Source of the DNA: SIG603 sp044432645
GTDB taxonomy: Bacteria; Bacillota; Clostridia; Oscillospirales; Acutalibacteraceae
DNA: 64,000 nucleotides
Direction: 5' to 3'
Assembly: GCA_044432645.1 (NCBI GenBank)
Contig: JAWXUM010000003.1
Coordinates: forward strand, 67,292 to 131,291
Position numbers and translations under genes: made by a program
Part shown: positions 17,839 to 27,823 of the stretch, piece by piece
How positions within the stretch are numbered: position 1 is the stretch's first letter
Layout: every line of letters starts with the position of its first letter
Notes under the pieces: model-generated
Seen by the model: the letters and a program-made list of their open reading frames with translations, nothing else
Told to the model about the DNA's origin: nothing
Databases searched by the model: none

Positions 17839-19803
17839 TTATTCGCCGTCTGAATCTTCTGATATATTTTCTGTTACTTCTTGAGAAGTTGTTGTTTCTT
17901 CAGTTTCTTCAATTACATCTGAAAAATCTGTTGCTATTTGAACTTCTTCAATTTTTTCAGGCAAAATATTCCCTTGCATAACGTCGATAAACTCTTTTGC
18001 ATCAATTTTTTCACGTTGCATTAAAGTTTCTGATAAACGGTGTAAAACGTCCATATGCTCGTTTAATAAATCTCTTGCTTTACTGTAAGCTGTGCCGATA
18101 ATATCGTTGATTTCCTCATCAATTAAAGCAGCAGTTTCGTCTGAATAGTTACTCACATGACCCATTTCTTTACCAAGGAATGGATTGCTTGAGTCTTGGC
18201 CGTACATAATAGGGCCAAGCTTTTCGCTCATACCGTATTTTGTAACCATTGCTCTAGCAATAGCAGTTGCACGCTCGATGTCGTTTGAAGCGCCTGTTGA
18301 AATATCACCTAAAACAAGTTCTTCAGCCATACGTCCGCCAAGAAGAACAATTAGATTTTCTTTCATTTCATCACGACTTCTGTATGATTTATCCTCTGTA
18401 GGAATGTGCATTGTGTAACCACCAGCCATGCCTGTTGGGATAATAGAAATTTGATGAACTGGGTCTTGGGTTTTGCAGAAGTAGCTTGTAATTGCGTGGC
18501 CAGCTTCGTGATACGCTGTAAGTCTTTTTTCTACAGCGTTCATTACACGGCTCTTCTTTTCTGTACCAACGACAACTTTAATTGAAGCCTCTTCGAATTC
18601 TTGCATTGTAAGTGCTTTGTAATTTTTTCTAGCAGCTAAAAGGGCTGCTTCGTTTAAAAGATTTTCTAAATCTGCACCTGTGAAGCCTGCTGTAGTTTTT
18701 GCTATAACCTCAAGTTCAACATCTGGTGCAAGTGGTTTGTTTTTTGCGTGAACTCTTAAAATTTCTTCTCTGCCTCTAACATCTGGGTAGCCTACTGTAA
18801 CTTGTCTGTCGAAACGACCTGGACGCATTAAAGCTGGATCAAGAATGTCAGGTCGGTTAGTTGCTGCAATCATGATAACGCCTTCATTTGCGCCAAAACC
18901 GTCCATTTCAACTAGTAACTGGTTAAGAGTTTGCTCTCTTTCGTCGTGCCCACCACCAAGACCAGCACCTCTTTGACGGCCAACTGCATCAATCTCGTCT
19001 ATAAATATAATACAAGGGTGATTTTTCTTAGCTTTGTCAAATAAATCTCTAACTCTTGACGCACCAACACCAACAAACATTTCTACAAAGTCAGAACCTG
19101 AAATTGAGAAGAAAGGTACACCAGCTTCACCAGCAACTGCCCTTGCAAGAAGTGTTTTACCAGTTCCCGGAGGGCCAACTAAAAGCACACCTTTAGGAAT
19201 TCTGGCACCTAGTTCATTGTATTTTCTAGGGTCTTTCAAGAATTCTACAATCTCTCTAAGTTCTTCTTTTTCTTCGTCAGCACCTGCAACATCTGCAAAA
19301 CTTGTTTTTCGTTTTTCGTCTTCTAGCTGTTTTATTTTAGCTTTGCCAAAGTTCATTTGGCTATTGCCAGAACCACTCATTTTTTTGAACATAAAAAGCC
19401 ATAAGAAAACCATTGCAGCTAACAAAAGAAGTGTTGGAAGCAAAGATATAAGCCAACTTGTTTCAGTTGGTGGAAGTACATCTTGTACCATTTTATTATC
19501 CGAATTTTCTTCATTGTATGCATCTATATAGTCGCTTACATCGCCATAAAACAAGCTAATATTTGGAACTTGGAATTCTACTACAGTTCCTGCTTCGTCG
19601 TTAAGGGTAAAAGTCATATCGCCAGAGCCAACATTAAGTGTATACTCTGATACTTGACCTTCTTCAAAATAAGTTAAAACATCTGAATATTTAACAGTTT
19701 CCCCTGTGTCTATATCGTAAAGCATAAAATATGCTAAAAAGAACACTACTATAGGTATTCCCATAAACATTAATAGTTTTTTTAACGTTTTTTTGTTATT
19801 CAA
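17839..19803 (-). CDS. ftsH: ATP-dependent zinc metalloprotease FtsH
   Basis: Membrane AAA+ protease for quality control, 654 residues. It has two N-terminal membrane helices (about 8-28 and 112-135) around an extracytoplasmic domain, Walker A GPPGTGKT, Walker B FIDEID, the SRH, and the zinc site HEAGH. The C-terminal tail is acidic and Thr/Ser-rich. The start is TTG 19803 with GGAGG eight bases before it. A five-codon frame, ATG-AAG-TTT-GAA-TAA, begins in the same site and overlaps the TTG. It is the last gene of the tilS-hpt-ftsH series. Confidence 0.96.
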   Translation of the reverse strand: MNNKKTLKKLLMFMGIPIVVFFLAYFMLYDIDTGETVKYSDVLTYFEEGQVSEYTLNVGSGDMTFTLNDEAGTVVEFQVPNISLFYGDVSDYIDAYNEENSDNKMVQDVLPPTETSWLISLLPTLLLLAAMVFLWLFMFKKMSGSGNSQMNFGKAKIKQLEDEKRKTSFADVAGADEEKEELREIVEFLKDPRKYNELGARIPKGVLLVGPPGTGKTLLARAVAGEAGVPFFSISGSDFVEMFVGVGASRVRDLFDKAKKNHPCIIFIDEIDAVGRQRGAGLGGGHDEREQTLNQLLVEMDGFGANEGVIMIAATNRPDILDPALMRPGRFDRQVTVGYPDVRGREEILRVHAKNKPLAPDVELEVIAKTTAGFTGADLENLLNEAALLAARKNYKALTMQEFEEASIKVVVGTEKKSRVMNAVEKRLTAYHEAGHAITSYFCKTQDPVHQISIIPTGMAGGYTMHIPTEDKSYRSRDEMKENLIVLLGGRMAEELVLGDISTGASNDIERATAIARAMVTKYGMSEKLGPIMYGQDSSNPFLGKEMGHVSNYSDETAALIDEEINDIIGTAYSKARDLLNEHMDVLHRLSETLMQREKIDAKEFIDVMQGNILPEKIEEVQIATDFSDVIEETEETTTSQEVTENISEDSDGE

Positions 19804-19835
19804 ACTTCATTTCCTCCAATAATATAATCTATAAA

Positions 19836-20375
19836 TTAACCGCCGTAAACCTCTGGTTTTAAAACACCAATATAAGGCAAATTACGGTAAACTTCGCTGT
19901 AATCTAAACCATAACCCACAATAAAAGCATCTGGAACTTTTGCCCCAATATATTTGGCGTAAACATTTGCTTCACGTCTTTCTGGTTTGTCAAAAAGTGT
20001 ACAAATTTCGATGCTTTCAGGACCTTTTTGTGATAAATGATTAATTAGGTGACTTAGTGTTCTGCCACTGTCTAAAATATCTTCTATAATAATTAAATGA
20101 TAACCTGTAATATCTACATTTATATCATTGATAACCCTAACAACACCTGATGAAGTTACACCTGTTCCGTAACTTGAAACTGACATAAACTCAATTCTAA
20201 GTGGCAAATCTATTGCTCTCATTAAATCTGACATAAATACTACAGAACCTTTTAAAACACCTAAAAGCATTACTTTTTTGCCCTTATAATCTTCTGTAAT
20301 TTTTTTTCCTAAACCTTTTACAATTTCTTGTAATTTTTCTTCGCTAAAAATTACACTTTCAATATCATTGACCAT
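19836..20375 (-). CDS. hpt: Hypoxanthine phosphoribosyltransferase
   Basis: Salvages hypoxanthine (and guanine) to IMP/GMP. The 179-residue length is typical. The PRPP-binding motif is IIIEDILDSGRTL, with LLGVLKGSVVFM and the substrate loop SYGTG. It starts one base after tilS, with AAGGGAAAG as binding site, in the conserved tilS-hpt-ftsH order. Confidence 0.95.
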   Translation of the reverse strand: MVNDIESVIFSEEKLQEIVKGLGKKITEDYKGKKVMLLGVLKGSVVFMSDLMRAIDLPLRIEFMSVSSYGTGVTSSGVVRVINDINVDITGYHLIIIEDILDSGRTLSHLINHLSQKGPESIEICTLFDKPERREANVYAKYIGAKVPDAFIVGYGLDYSEVYRNLPYIGVLKPEVYGG

Positions 20376-20376
20376 A

Positions 20377-21687
20377 TTAATCTTTCCCTTTGCTTATTTT
20401 TATTTCTAAAATATTTTTAGTATCCTTAGTTACTTTATAATTTTCGCTAACTCCAAATCCTTCAATATACACAATGTTTTCACCGTCACGAATTATTATT
20501 AATTCGTTTCTTATATTTGTTGGAATTTTAGCTTCATTAAATAATTTTTTTAAACTCTTACTGATACCACGGTTAGCTTGAACAAATCTTTCCCCATCTT
20601 TTCTAGGCGAAACAGATAATTCACATAATATTTTATCACAATCTACAAGATTTTTAAATAACAAATTGTTAATTTTTACATAAATTTCATCTTTTTTTTC
20701 TATATATACAATTTTATCACCGTATTTTAAAGGCTTTTCTATATAAATATAGTTTTTCAAGAAGTTTTTTTCTTTTTTTATAAATAAAATATTCTGACTA
20801 ATTACAATCTCTTTATTACTTGGCAAAACTACTGCACCACTATTTTGCCTTATCATTAAAGCTATTTGATTTATATGTTTACTTTCGGCAGTATATATAT
20901 TTTCGCCTTTTAAAAAAGTATATATAACTTGTTTTAGCATATAATCGCTTAGTTTGTTAAGTTCTTTTGTGTTAAGACCAAATTCTGATTTAACTAAATT
21001 CAAAATTTTGATTGACTTTTGAGAAATAAACCCATAATTATCTTGAAAATTTTGAGAACTTCTGTTTATGTTAGACACTGCGTTTTCGTTAATTTCTTTA
21101 AAAACTGGCAGTATTAAATTTCTGATTTTATTACGACTATAATCGTTTTCTAAATTAGTGCTATCTACAATATAATCCAAATTTTCAGTTTTACAATAAT
21201 TTTCAATCTCATTTCTAGTCATATGCAAAACAGGGCGTACAATATTACCCCTGATAACTGGAATACCACACATTCCTTTAATGCCAGTACCTCTAATTAA
21301 ATTAAAAATCACAGTTTCTGCATTGTCGTCAGCGTTGTGTGCAGTGGCAACAACACAATTTTCGGTAGTAAATTTATTAAATGCGTCATACCTAACTTTT
21401 CTTCCACATTCTTCACTGCTTCGGCCCGTTTCTTTACAAAGTTTAGGAATGTCTGCATGTATGATTTCAAATCTAATATTAAACTTTTTACAAAACTCTA
21501 GCACAAAATTTTCATCTCTTAAAGCTTCGTCGCCTCTAATACCGTGATTAACATGCACACAAATTAGTTTAGAAACACCAAATTGTTTAAATAGAATATG
21601 GGTGAGAGCAATTGAATCTGCCCCACCCGAAATTCCGACTATTATTTTGTCGGCTTGTTTTAGTTTTAGAAAAACATCGTTATTCAT
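20377..21687 (-). CDS. tilS: tRNA(Ile)-lysidine synthase
   Basis: Modifies C34 of tRNA-Ile2 to lysidine so that it reads AUA codons. The PP-loop motif GISGGADSIALTH lies near the N-terminus; HVNHGIRGDEALRDE and ATAHNADDNAETV are family blocks, and the C-terminal TilS domain is present. I chose the second ATG (21687): GGAG lies one base before the ATG at 21696 but ten bases before 21687. The start overlaps the dnaB stop, indicating translational coupling. Confidence 0.93.
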   Translation of the reverse strand: MNNDVFLKLKQADKIIVGISGGADSIALTHILFKQFGVSKLICVHVNHGIRGDEALRDENFVLEFCKKFNIRFEIIHADIPKLCKETGRSSEECGRKVRYDAFNKFTTENCVVATAHNADDNAETVIFNLIRGTGIKGMCGIPVIRGNIVRPVLHMTRNEIENYCKTENLDYIVDSTNLENDYSRNKIRNLILPVFKEINENAVSNINRSSQNFQDNYGFISQKSIKILNLVKSEFGLNTKELNKLSDYMLKQVIYTFLKGENIYTAESKHINQIALMIRQNSGAVVLPSNKEIVISQNILFIKKEKNFLKNYIYIEKPLKYGDKIVYIEKKDEIYVKINNLLFKNLVDCDKILCELSVSPRKDGERFVQANRGISKSLKKLFNEAKIPTNIRNELIIIRDGENIVYIEGFGVSENYKVTKDTKNILEIKISKGKD

Positions 21688-23050
21688 GTTTAACATACTC
21701 CTGTGAAGTAAACCTTGTAAACTCGCCTTGCCAATGCAAGTCTACAGATTTAGACTCACCATGACGATTTTTGGCTATAATACATTCACTTTTGTTCTGA
21801 TTCGTTTCTTCCCCTGCTCCGTCAGCACCAGGATAGTAAGCTTCACGGTACAAAAATAAAACAATGTCAGCATCTTGCTCAATAGAGCCAGAATCTCTTA
21901 AGTCGGAAAGAACTGGTCTATGGTCTGTTCTTTTTTCGCTTGTACGTGCAAGCTGTGACAAAGCGATTACAGGCACGCTTAACTCTTTAGCCATGATTTT
22001 TAAATTTCTTGTAATTTCTGAAATCTCTTGTACACGGTTATCGATTTTTCTAGCACTGTTCATAAGTTGTAAATAGTCGATTATAATTAAGTCAACATTT
22101 TGTAGTCTTCTAGCTTTTGCTTTCATCTCTGGCACGGTAATACCCGAAGTATCGTCGAAATAAAGGTCTGCTTTTGACAGAATATCTCCACCTTCGATAA
22201 GCCTACTCCAGTCACTGTCACTTAATTTACCTGTTCTAAGCTTTGTGCTTTCTACCATTGCTTCGGTTGAAAGCATTCTTGCGCCAAGTTGTTGGTTTGA
22301 CATTTCAAGCGAGAAAAAACACACACGTTTTTTACAAGTTACAGCAGCATGTCTTGCTATGTTAAGGGCGAAACTTGTTTTACCCATACCAGGGCGTGCC
22401 GCCAAAATGATTAAGTCCGAACGGTTAAGACCTGTAATTGTGTTATCAAGTTCTCCAATACCTGTTGGAATACCCCGATACATATCGGCTTCATCTGAAT
22501 TAAGCACATCAAGTTTTTCCCAAGTTTCAGTTAAAACATCGTTAATTCGTGTAAGACCAGACACACTTTTGCCTTGTCTTATATCGAAAATTCTTTGTTC
22601 TGCTGAATTTATAAGATTATTAACCTCGTTGCTTGGGTCTAAAGCGTCGTCTAGAATTTCCCTAGCTGCGATTATTAATCTTCTTAAATTATATTTTTCT
22701 TTAATTATATTAATGTATATTTCTACATTTTTAATTGATGGAACAGATTGCGCTAATTGTGTAAGATATATCTTACCAGTTTCTAGATTGAACGAATTTG
22801 TTTTTTCTAGAAAATTAAGTACTGTTATAAAATCAACTTGCTGCCCTAAAGTGAAAAGTTCTAGCATTGCTGCATAAATTCTTTTGTTGTTTGTTCCAGC
22901 AAAATATTCATCCCTTGGTAAAAGCTCAGCAACGGTTGCCAAACTTTGTGGGTCAAACAAAATTATACCAAGGACTGCTTGTTCTGCCTCGTTACTATAA
23001 GGCAACGAAAGTCCAGGGACTGACGTCATTATTTCATCTGAAAAATCCAT
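21680..23050 (-). CDS. dnaB: Replicative DNA helicase DnaB
   Basis: Hexameric fork helicase, 456 residues. The N-terminal DnaB domain begins LPYSNEAEQAVLG. The RecA-like core has Walker A ARPGMGKTSFA and Walker B LIIIDYLQLM, followed by RDSGSIEQDADIVLFL. It lies between rplI and tilS, the common Firmicute arrangement. The stop overlaps the tilS start by eight bases. Confidence 0.96.
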   Translation of the reverse strand: MDFSDEIMTSVPGLSLPYSNEAEQAVLGIILFDPQSLATVAELLPRDEYFAGTNNKRIYAAMLELFTLGQQVDFITVLNFLEKTNSFNLETGKIYLTQLAQSVPSIKNVEIYINIIKEKYNLRRLIIAAREILDDALDPSNEVNNLINSAEQRIFDIRQGKSVSGLTRINDVLTETWEKLDVLNSDEADMYRGIPTGIGELDNTITGLNRSDLIILAARPGMGKTSFALNIARHAAVTCKKRVCFFSLEMSNQQLGARMLSTEAMVESTKLRTGKLSDSDWSRLIEGGDILSKADLYFDDTSGITVPEMKAKARRLQNVDLIIIDYLQLMNSARKIDNRVQEISEITRNLKIMAKELSVPVIALSQLARTSEKRTDHRPVLSDLRDSGSIEQDADIVLFLYREAYYPGADGAGEETNQNKSECIIAKNRHGESKSVDLHWQGEFTRFTSQEYVKHE

Positions 23051-23083
23051 TGACTTTCTCCTTTTTTAAACTTAATATAACAA

Positions 23084-23530
23084 TTATTGCTCAATTACTT
23101 GAACAGAAACTTTTGCTGTAATGCTTTGATATAGTTTAATTTGGGCTTCATAAGTGCCAAAAGTTTTGATGTCGGAAGTTAAGTGAACTTTTCTTTTGTC
23201 TACTTCCACTTTAAATTGATGTTTTAAATAATCTGCAACTTCTTTTGATGTAACAGAACCAAATAATTTACCGTTAACACCTGCTTTTGCTGTTATAACG
23301 ATTTTTTTATCTTTTAATATATCTACAATTTTATTTGCGTTTTCTATTTCTGTTTTTATTTTAAATGCTTTTGAATTTTCAGCATTTTTAAGTTCGTTCA
23401 TAGCCCCTGCATTTGCCTCTTTGGCTAAGTTTTTAGGGAATAAAAAGTTTCTTGCATAACCGTCAGAAGCGTTTACTAACTCCCCTTTTTTTCCTAAAGC
23501 TTTAACATCTTGTAAAAGTACAACTTTCAT
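23084..23530 (-). CDS. rplI: 50S ribosomal protein L9
   Basis: 148 residues, exactly the usual length, starting MKVVLLQDVKALGKKGELV with the N-domain followed by NFLFPKNLAKEA and the long connecting helix. The start at 23530 is supported by GAAAGGA and by the family N-terminus; a frame seven codons longer is unlikely. It begins 14 bases after gdpP and is followed by dnaB. Confidence 0.96.
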   Translation of the reverse strand: MKVVLLQDVKALGKKGELVNASDGYARNFLFPKNLAKEANAGAMNELKNAENSKAFKIKTEIENANKIVDILKDKKIVITAKAGVNGKLFGSVTSKEVADYLKHQFKVEVDKRKVHLTSDIKTFGTYEAQIKLYQSITAKVSVQVIEQ

Positions 23531-23544
23531 AAATTTAATTCCTT

Positions 23545-25515
23545 TCAAATTTTATCTTCATCTATTTCTAATTTATCGTTTAATATTTCAATTATTGACC
23601 TTCTAGCTTCTCTTAAAGTTACTCCTTTTATTTGAGCACCTGCCATGGTTAAATGTCCACCACCACCAAAGACTTCTAATATAACTTGAACATTTATTTC
23701 GCCTAAACTTCTGCCTGAAATATTTATTATACCATTATTTTCGAACATTACGAACGAAGCTTTAACTCCTTGTATTGAAAGCAGTTCATCGGCAGCTTGA
23801 GCAGCTGAAACTCTTGTGTTATTAGTAGGTGTTCCGTCAAAAGCAGCTATAGCGCAATTTTTGTAAACTTCTGCACTTGCAACAATGTCTGATTTTTCTT
23901 TATAAGTGTTAATTGAACCAGCAAAGTATTTTTTAACCTGTACAGTGTCGGCACCTCTGCGCCTTAAAAATGCTGCTGCTTCGAATGTTCTAACTCCAGT
24001 TTTCAAGACAAAATTCTTGGTGTCAAGCATAATACCCGCCAAAATAGACTGTGCTTCAACAGCGTTTATACATGTGCTATCTATATACTGAATAAGTTCT
24101 GCTACCATTTCGCAGGCTGAACTTGCGTAAGGTTCGTGGTAAAACACAACAGAATTTTTAATATGGTCAACCATCATTCTGTGGTGGTCAATTATAACAA
24201 CAGAGCCAACAGATTTAAGCAAGTCAGCAGACTCTACAATTCCTTGAGAATGAGTGTCCACTACTATAACCAATGTTTTTTTAGTGGCATCTTGCATAGC
24301 TTCGTTAGGTGATATGAAAATTTTTGTATCCGGATAAGCTTGCTCTAAAGAATGAACAAGCACCGTTGCTAAACTTTGATTTTCGTTTATAACAATGTAT
24401 GCATCTTTTTTTATGCCCTTTACACAGGCAGCCCACATACCTATAGCAGAGCCTACGCTGTCAAGGTCAGAGTATTTGTGACCCATGATATAAACTTTAT
24501 CGGCTGATTTGATATAATCGGTTAAAGTTGCTGCTATAACCCTTGTTCTAACCTTATCACGTTTTTCAACGCCTTTAGATAGCCCACCAAAGAATTCGAA
24601 AGTTCCACCTTTTTTCATTATAGCAACTTGGTCGCCACCTCTGCCTAAAGCCATATCTAAAGCTTGTCTTGCCCAGCGTTCGCTTTCAGGAACACTACTT
24701 GCTCCTCTACCTATACCTATTGAGATTGTAGCGCTTAAATCGTAATCGTTTTTAACTTTTCTAACAGCGTCTAAAACGTCAAATCGTTTTTCTTTAGCCT
24801 TATCAATTTGAACTTCTTCTGCTATTAACAAATATCTACCGTTAGACATTTTTCTAAATAAAGCGCCTAGCGTGTATGCCCAGTTACGGATAGCAGTTTC
24901 AACTTCTGAAATTATTCTAGACTCTTCACCACCTGATGCATCACGAATAATTTCTTCACTATTATCAAAACTAATTAAAGCTATAACTGTTTTTTTCTCA
25001 GTATACTCTTTATGAATTTCTTTGTAGTATGTATCATCTACAAAATAAAGAACATAAGATGCCCCAGTTTTAACAGCGTAAACTGTATAGCTCTTATTTT
25101 TTCTTTTAATATTAGAGCCATTTTCGCCCATTAATTGTCTTAATGTTTTAGGATAAATATATTTTAAAACATCTTCGCCTAGTACCGATTTTTCGAAATT
25201 AAAATCTGTTTCAAAATTTTTATTTGCCCAAATTATATCGCCATTAAGTCCTGCCACAAGCACTGGTAAGGCAAACTCGTTAAGTGCTTGTTGATTTTCA
25301 GCCATTAAAACTGTTCTTGCGCTTTTTATCGCAGTTCTTGTGTGTACTTTAAACCTTAAATATATAAAAGCTAAGGAAAGCGTAAAAATTACAGCAATAC
25401 AAAGTTCTATAAGAAATAGCGTTTTGTCATAGCTAAAACTTATAAAAGCCATAATATACATAAATAAAACTAATAAATATGAAAATGGTGATGCCACCCA
25501 CATTCTTTTTTTCAT
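23545..25515 (-). CDS. gdpP: Cyclic-di-AMP phosphodiesterase GdpP
   Basis: A 656-residue membrane protein. It has two N-terminal helices (about 10-50), a PAS-like domain, a degenerate GGDEF domain (SIGIGRGASS), then a DHH/DHHA1 phosphodiesterase with DLDSVGSAIG, VDTH and VIIDHHR. It hydrolyses c-di-AMP and so affects osmotic and wall homeostasis. The C-terminal GGGGHLTMAGAQ is the DHHA1 signature. It lies upstream of rplI, the usual order. Confidence 0.94.
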   Translation of the reverse strand: MKKRMWVASPFSYLLVLFMYIMAFISFSYDKTLFLIELCIAVIFTLSLAFIYLRFKVHTRTAIKSARTVLMAENQQALNEFALPVLVAGLNGDIIWANKNFETDFNFEKSVLGEDVLKYIYPKTLRQLMGENGSNIKRKNKSYTVYAVKTGASYVLYFVDDTYYKEIHKEYTEKKTVIALISFDNSEEIIRDASGGEESRIISEVETAIRNWAYTLGALFRKMSNGRYLLIAEEVQIDKAKEKRFDVLDAVRKVKNDYDLSATISIGIGRGASSVPESERWARQALDMALGRGGDQVAIMKKGGTFEFFGGLSKGVEKRDKVRTRVIAATLTDYIKSADKVYIMGHKYSDLDSVGSAIGMWAACVKGIKKDAYIVINENQSLATVLVHSLEQAYPDTKIFISPNEAMQDATKKTLVIVVDTHSQGIVESADLLKSVGSVVIIDHHRMMVDHIKNSVVFYHEPYASSACEMVAELIQYIDSTCINAVEAQSILAGIMLDTKNFVLKTGVRTFEAAAFLRRRGADTVQVKKYFAGSINTYKEKSDIVASAEVYKNCAIAAFDGTPTNNTRVSAAQAADELLSIQGVKASFVMFENNGIINISGRSLGEINVQVILEVFGGGGHLTMAGAQIKGVTLREARRSIIEILNDKLEIDEDKI

Positions 25516-25534
25516 TCCTTAGCCCCCTTAATTT

Positions 25535-27607
25535 TTAGATTTCCATAATAATTGGTAAAATCATAGGTTTACGTCTTGTTTTCTCGTATAGGAATTTTCC
25601 TAACCCATCACGTATTCTAAGTTTAATTGCATTCCACTCATAAACATTTTCATCGCAACAAGCTTGAACAGCGTCGAAAACAATTTTTTTAGCAGTTTCC
25701 ATAAGTTCTTCAGACTCACGAACATACACAAAACCTCTTGAAACAACATCTGGCCCAGAAACAAGTTGACCTGAAGAAGAGTCGATAGTGCAAACTGCAA
25801 TGATAAGACCGTCTTCTCCTAAAAGTTTTCTATCTCTTAAAACAATACTTCCAACATCGCCTACGCCTATACCGTCAACCATAACTTCGCCTGCTGGAAC
25901 ATCTGGTGTTTGTTTAATAAATTCTTTGTTAAGCTCGATACCTTTGCCAACATCACCAATGAAAATATTTTCTTTTGGCATTCCCAAGCTCATGGCAAGC
26001 GCTGCGTGTTTCATTAAATGTTTTTGCTCACCGTGTACAGGTATAAAGTATTTTGGCTTTACTAGGCTATGAATAAGTTTTAGTTCTTCTTGACAAGCAT
26101 GCCCTGAAACGTGAACTTCGTACATAGATTCATACACAACTTCACAACCTCTTTTTAAAAGGTCGTCAACTACTCCACCAACTGTTTTTTCGTTGCCTGG
26201 TATTGGTCTTGCAGAAATTATGATGAAATCATTTTCGCCTACAGAAACTTGTCTATGCTCAGCAGCTGCCATTCTTGAAAGTGCAGCCATAGGCTCGCCT
26301 TGGCTACCTGTAGTAATTAAAACTATTTGGTTTCTTTCGTATCTATTAATTATAGAAAGGTCAATTATCAAACCTTCTGGAACTTTTAAATATCCTAGCT
26401 CTGTTGCAACTGCTACAACATTTAACATACTTCTGCCTGAAAGTGCAACTTTTCTTTTATATTTTATTGCGCAGTTTATTATTTGTTGAACACGACTTAT
26501 GTTTGAGGCAAAAGTTGCAACAACTATACGTTTTTCCTGAGCTCTTGCAAATAACATGTCAAGAGTTTGAGAAACTTTTTGCTCTGTCATTGTGTAGCCA
26601 GCACGTTCAACGTTAGTAGAGTCTGCCATTAAAGCTAAAACTCCCTGTTTTCCAAGTTCAGCAAACCTTGCTAAGTCAATCATTCCACCTTCGGTAGGTG
26701 TGAAATCAATTTTAAAGTCGCCTGTGTGAACCAATGTACCGGCAGGTGTGTGAATAGCAAGTCCAACTGCATCTGAAATTGAGTGATTTACGTGAATAAG
26801 CTCAACATCAAAACAGCCTAATTTTATGTGTGAACCAGCTGGTAATGGATTAAGCCTTGCTGAATTGTGCAAGTTATGCTCTTTAAGTTTTACTTTTATA
26901 AGACCCATAGTAAGTGGTGTGCCGTAAACTGGCACATCAATTTTTTTGAGTAAATAAGGTATTGCGCCAATATGGTCTTCGTGACCATGAGTTATAACAA
27001 CACCTTTGATTTTATCAATGTTTTTTTCAATAAAAGTAAAGTCTGGTATAACTATATCAATACCTAACATGTGATCAGCTGGGAAAGCTAAACCACAGTC
27101 AACTATAATCATTTCGTCTTGACATTCGAAAAGTGTGAAATTCTTGCCTATTTCGTTAAGTCCACCTAAGAAATAAACTTTAAGTGACGGTGCCACTTTA
27201 GGCGCTTTAGGCTTTTTGTTTTTGTTGTATTTATTGTAATATCTTGGTTTGTTGTTGGTTTTATTTGTAGCGACATTTTTTTGTGTGTCTTGGTTTGTGC
27301 TAACATTTGTGCTAATATTTGTGCTAATATTTGTGTTAACATTATTTTCTTTTACAGGTGCTTGAATTTTACCTATATCCATTTTAGGCTTTTGCACAGG
27401 TTTGTTTTGTGGTACAATTTTGGGATTAGTTACTGGCTTTTGCACAGGTTTATTTTGTGGAACAGTGTTTGGATTAGTTTGTGGTTTTTGGGCAGAGATT
27501 TTTCCGTACGCTCTGTCTAAACCTGAAAAACCACTAAGAGTTTGGTCTTGGTGTTTTGGTGCGCTGTTCCCTATTCTTTGAATTGTATTTACTTTTTTTT
27601 CTGACAT
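25535..27607 (-). CDS. rnj: Ribonuclease J with a long repetitive N-terminal tail
   Basis: Metallo-beta-lactamase/beta-CASP RNase acting in mRNA and rRNA maturation. The catalytic core begins near residue 147 (VYFLGGLNEIGKN) with THGHEDHIGA and the beta-CASP blocks. Residues 1-145 are an extra, low-complexity Asn/Lys/Pro-rich tail containing two 16-residue repeats (PQNKPVQKP core) and a run of NIST repeats. The tail may bind RNA or partners by inference from composition. GGAGG precedes the ATG. It lies 19 bases upstream of gdpP. Confidence 0.93.
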   Translation of the reverse strand: MSEKKVNTIQRIGNSAPKHQDQTLSGFSGLDRAYGKISAQKPQTNPNTVPQNKPVQKPVTNPKIVPQNKPVQKPKMDIGKIQAPVKENNVNTNISTNISTNVSTNQDTQKNVATNKTNNKPRYYNKYNKNKKPKAPKVAPSLKVYFLGGLNEIGKNFTLFECQDEMIIVDCGLAFPADHMLGIDIVIPDFTFIEKNIDKIKGVVITHGHEDHIGAIPYLLKKIDVPVYGTPLTMGLIKVKLKEHNLHNSARLNPLPAGSHIKLGCFDVELIHVNHSISDAVGLAIHTPAGTLVHTGDFKIDFTPTEGGMIDLARFAELGKQGVLALMADSTNVERAGYTMTEQKVSQTLDMLFARAQEKRIVVATFASNISRVQQIINCAIKYKRKVALSGRSMLNVVAVATELGYLKVPEGLIIDLSIINRYERNQIVLITTGSQGEPMAALSRMAAAEHRQVSVGENDFIIISARPIPGNEKTVGGVVDDLLKRGCEVVYESMYEVHVSGHACQEELKLIHSLVKPKYFIPVHGEQKHLMKHAALAMSLGMPKENIFIGDVGKGIELNKEFIKQTPDVPAGEVMVDGIGVGDVGSIVLRDRKLLGEDGLIIAVCTIDSSSGQLVSGPDVVSRGFVYVRESEELMETAKKIVFDAVQACCDENVYEWNAIKLRIRDGLGKFLYEKTRRKPMILPIIMEI
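27293..27482. repeat. Tandem repeats in the RNase J tail
   Basis: Two 48-bp units (27387-27434 and 27435-27482) encode the 16-residue repeats, with a partial third unit. About 27293-27340 carries four diverged copies of a 12-bp unit, ATTTGTGCTAAT. Both repeat sizes are multiples of three and keep the frame, suggesting copy-number variation between strains. Confidence 0.7.
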
Positions 27608-27823
27608 TAATTTTCCTCCGTTAAATTTTAGAAAGACCGTTCAAAATTATCTATAGTTTATGCTTAAAAAAAATATTTATTACAAAAGACACTCGTTGCC
27701 TTTTAAAGTTGTTAAATCATTTAAACTTAGTTACTCTTATCTCTTTTCATTCCGAACAATACATATGTTTAATTTTACCTTTTATTGCGCTTAAAGTCAA
27801 GTGATTTTAAACTATCATTAAAA

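Noticed and set aside
19034..19531. Plus-strand 165-codon frame
   Set aside because: Runs antisense through ftsH, which has full catalytic motifs; a shadow frame.
22245..22877. Plus-strand 210-codon frame
   Set aside because: Antisense to dnaB, with no recognisable domain or binding site.
27281..27520. CRISPR-like repeats
   Set aside because: The repeats are in-frame coding repeats of the RNase J tail, without spacers.
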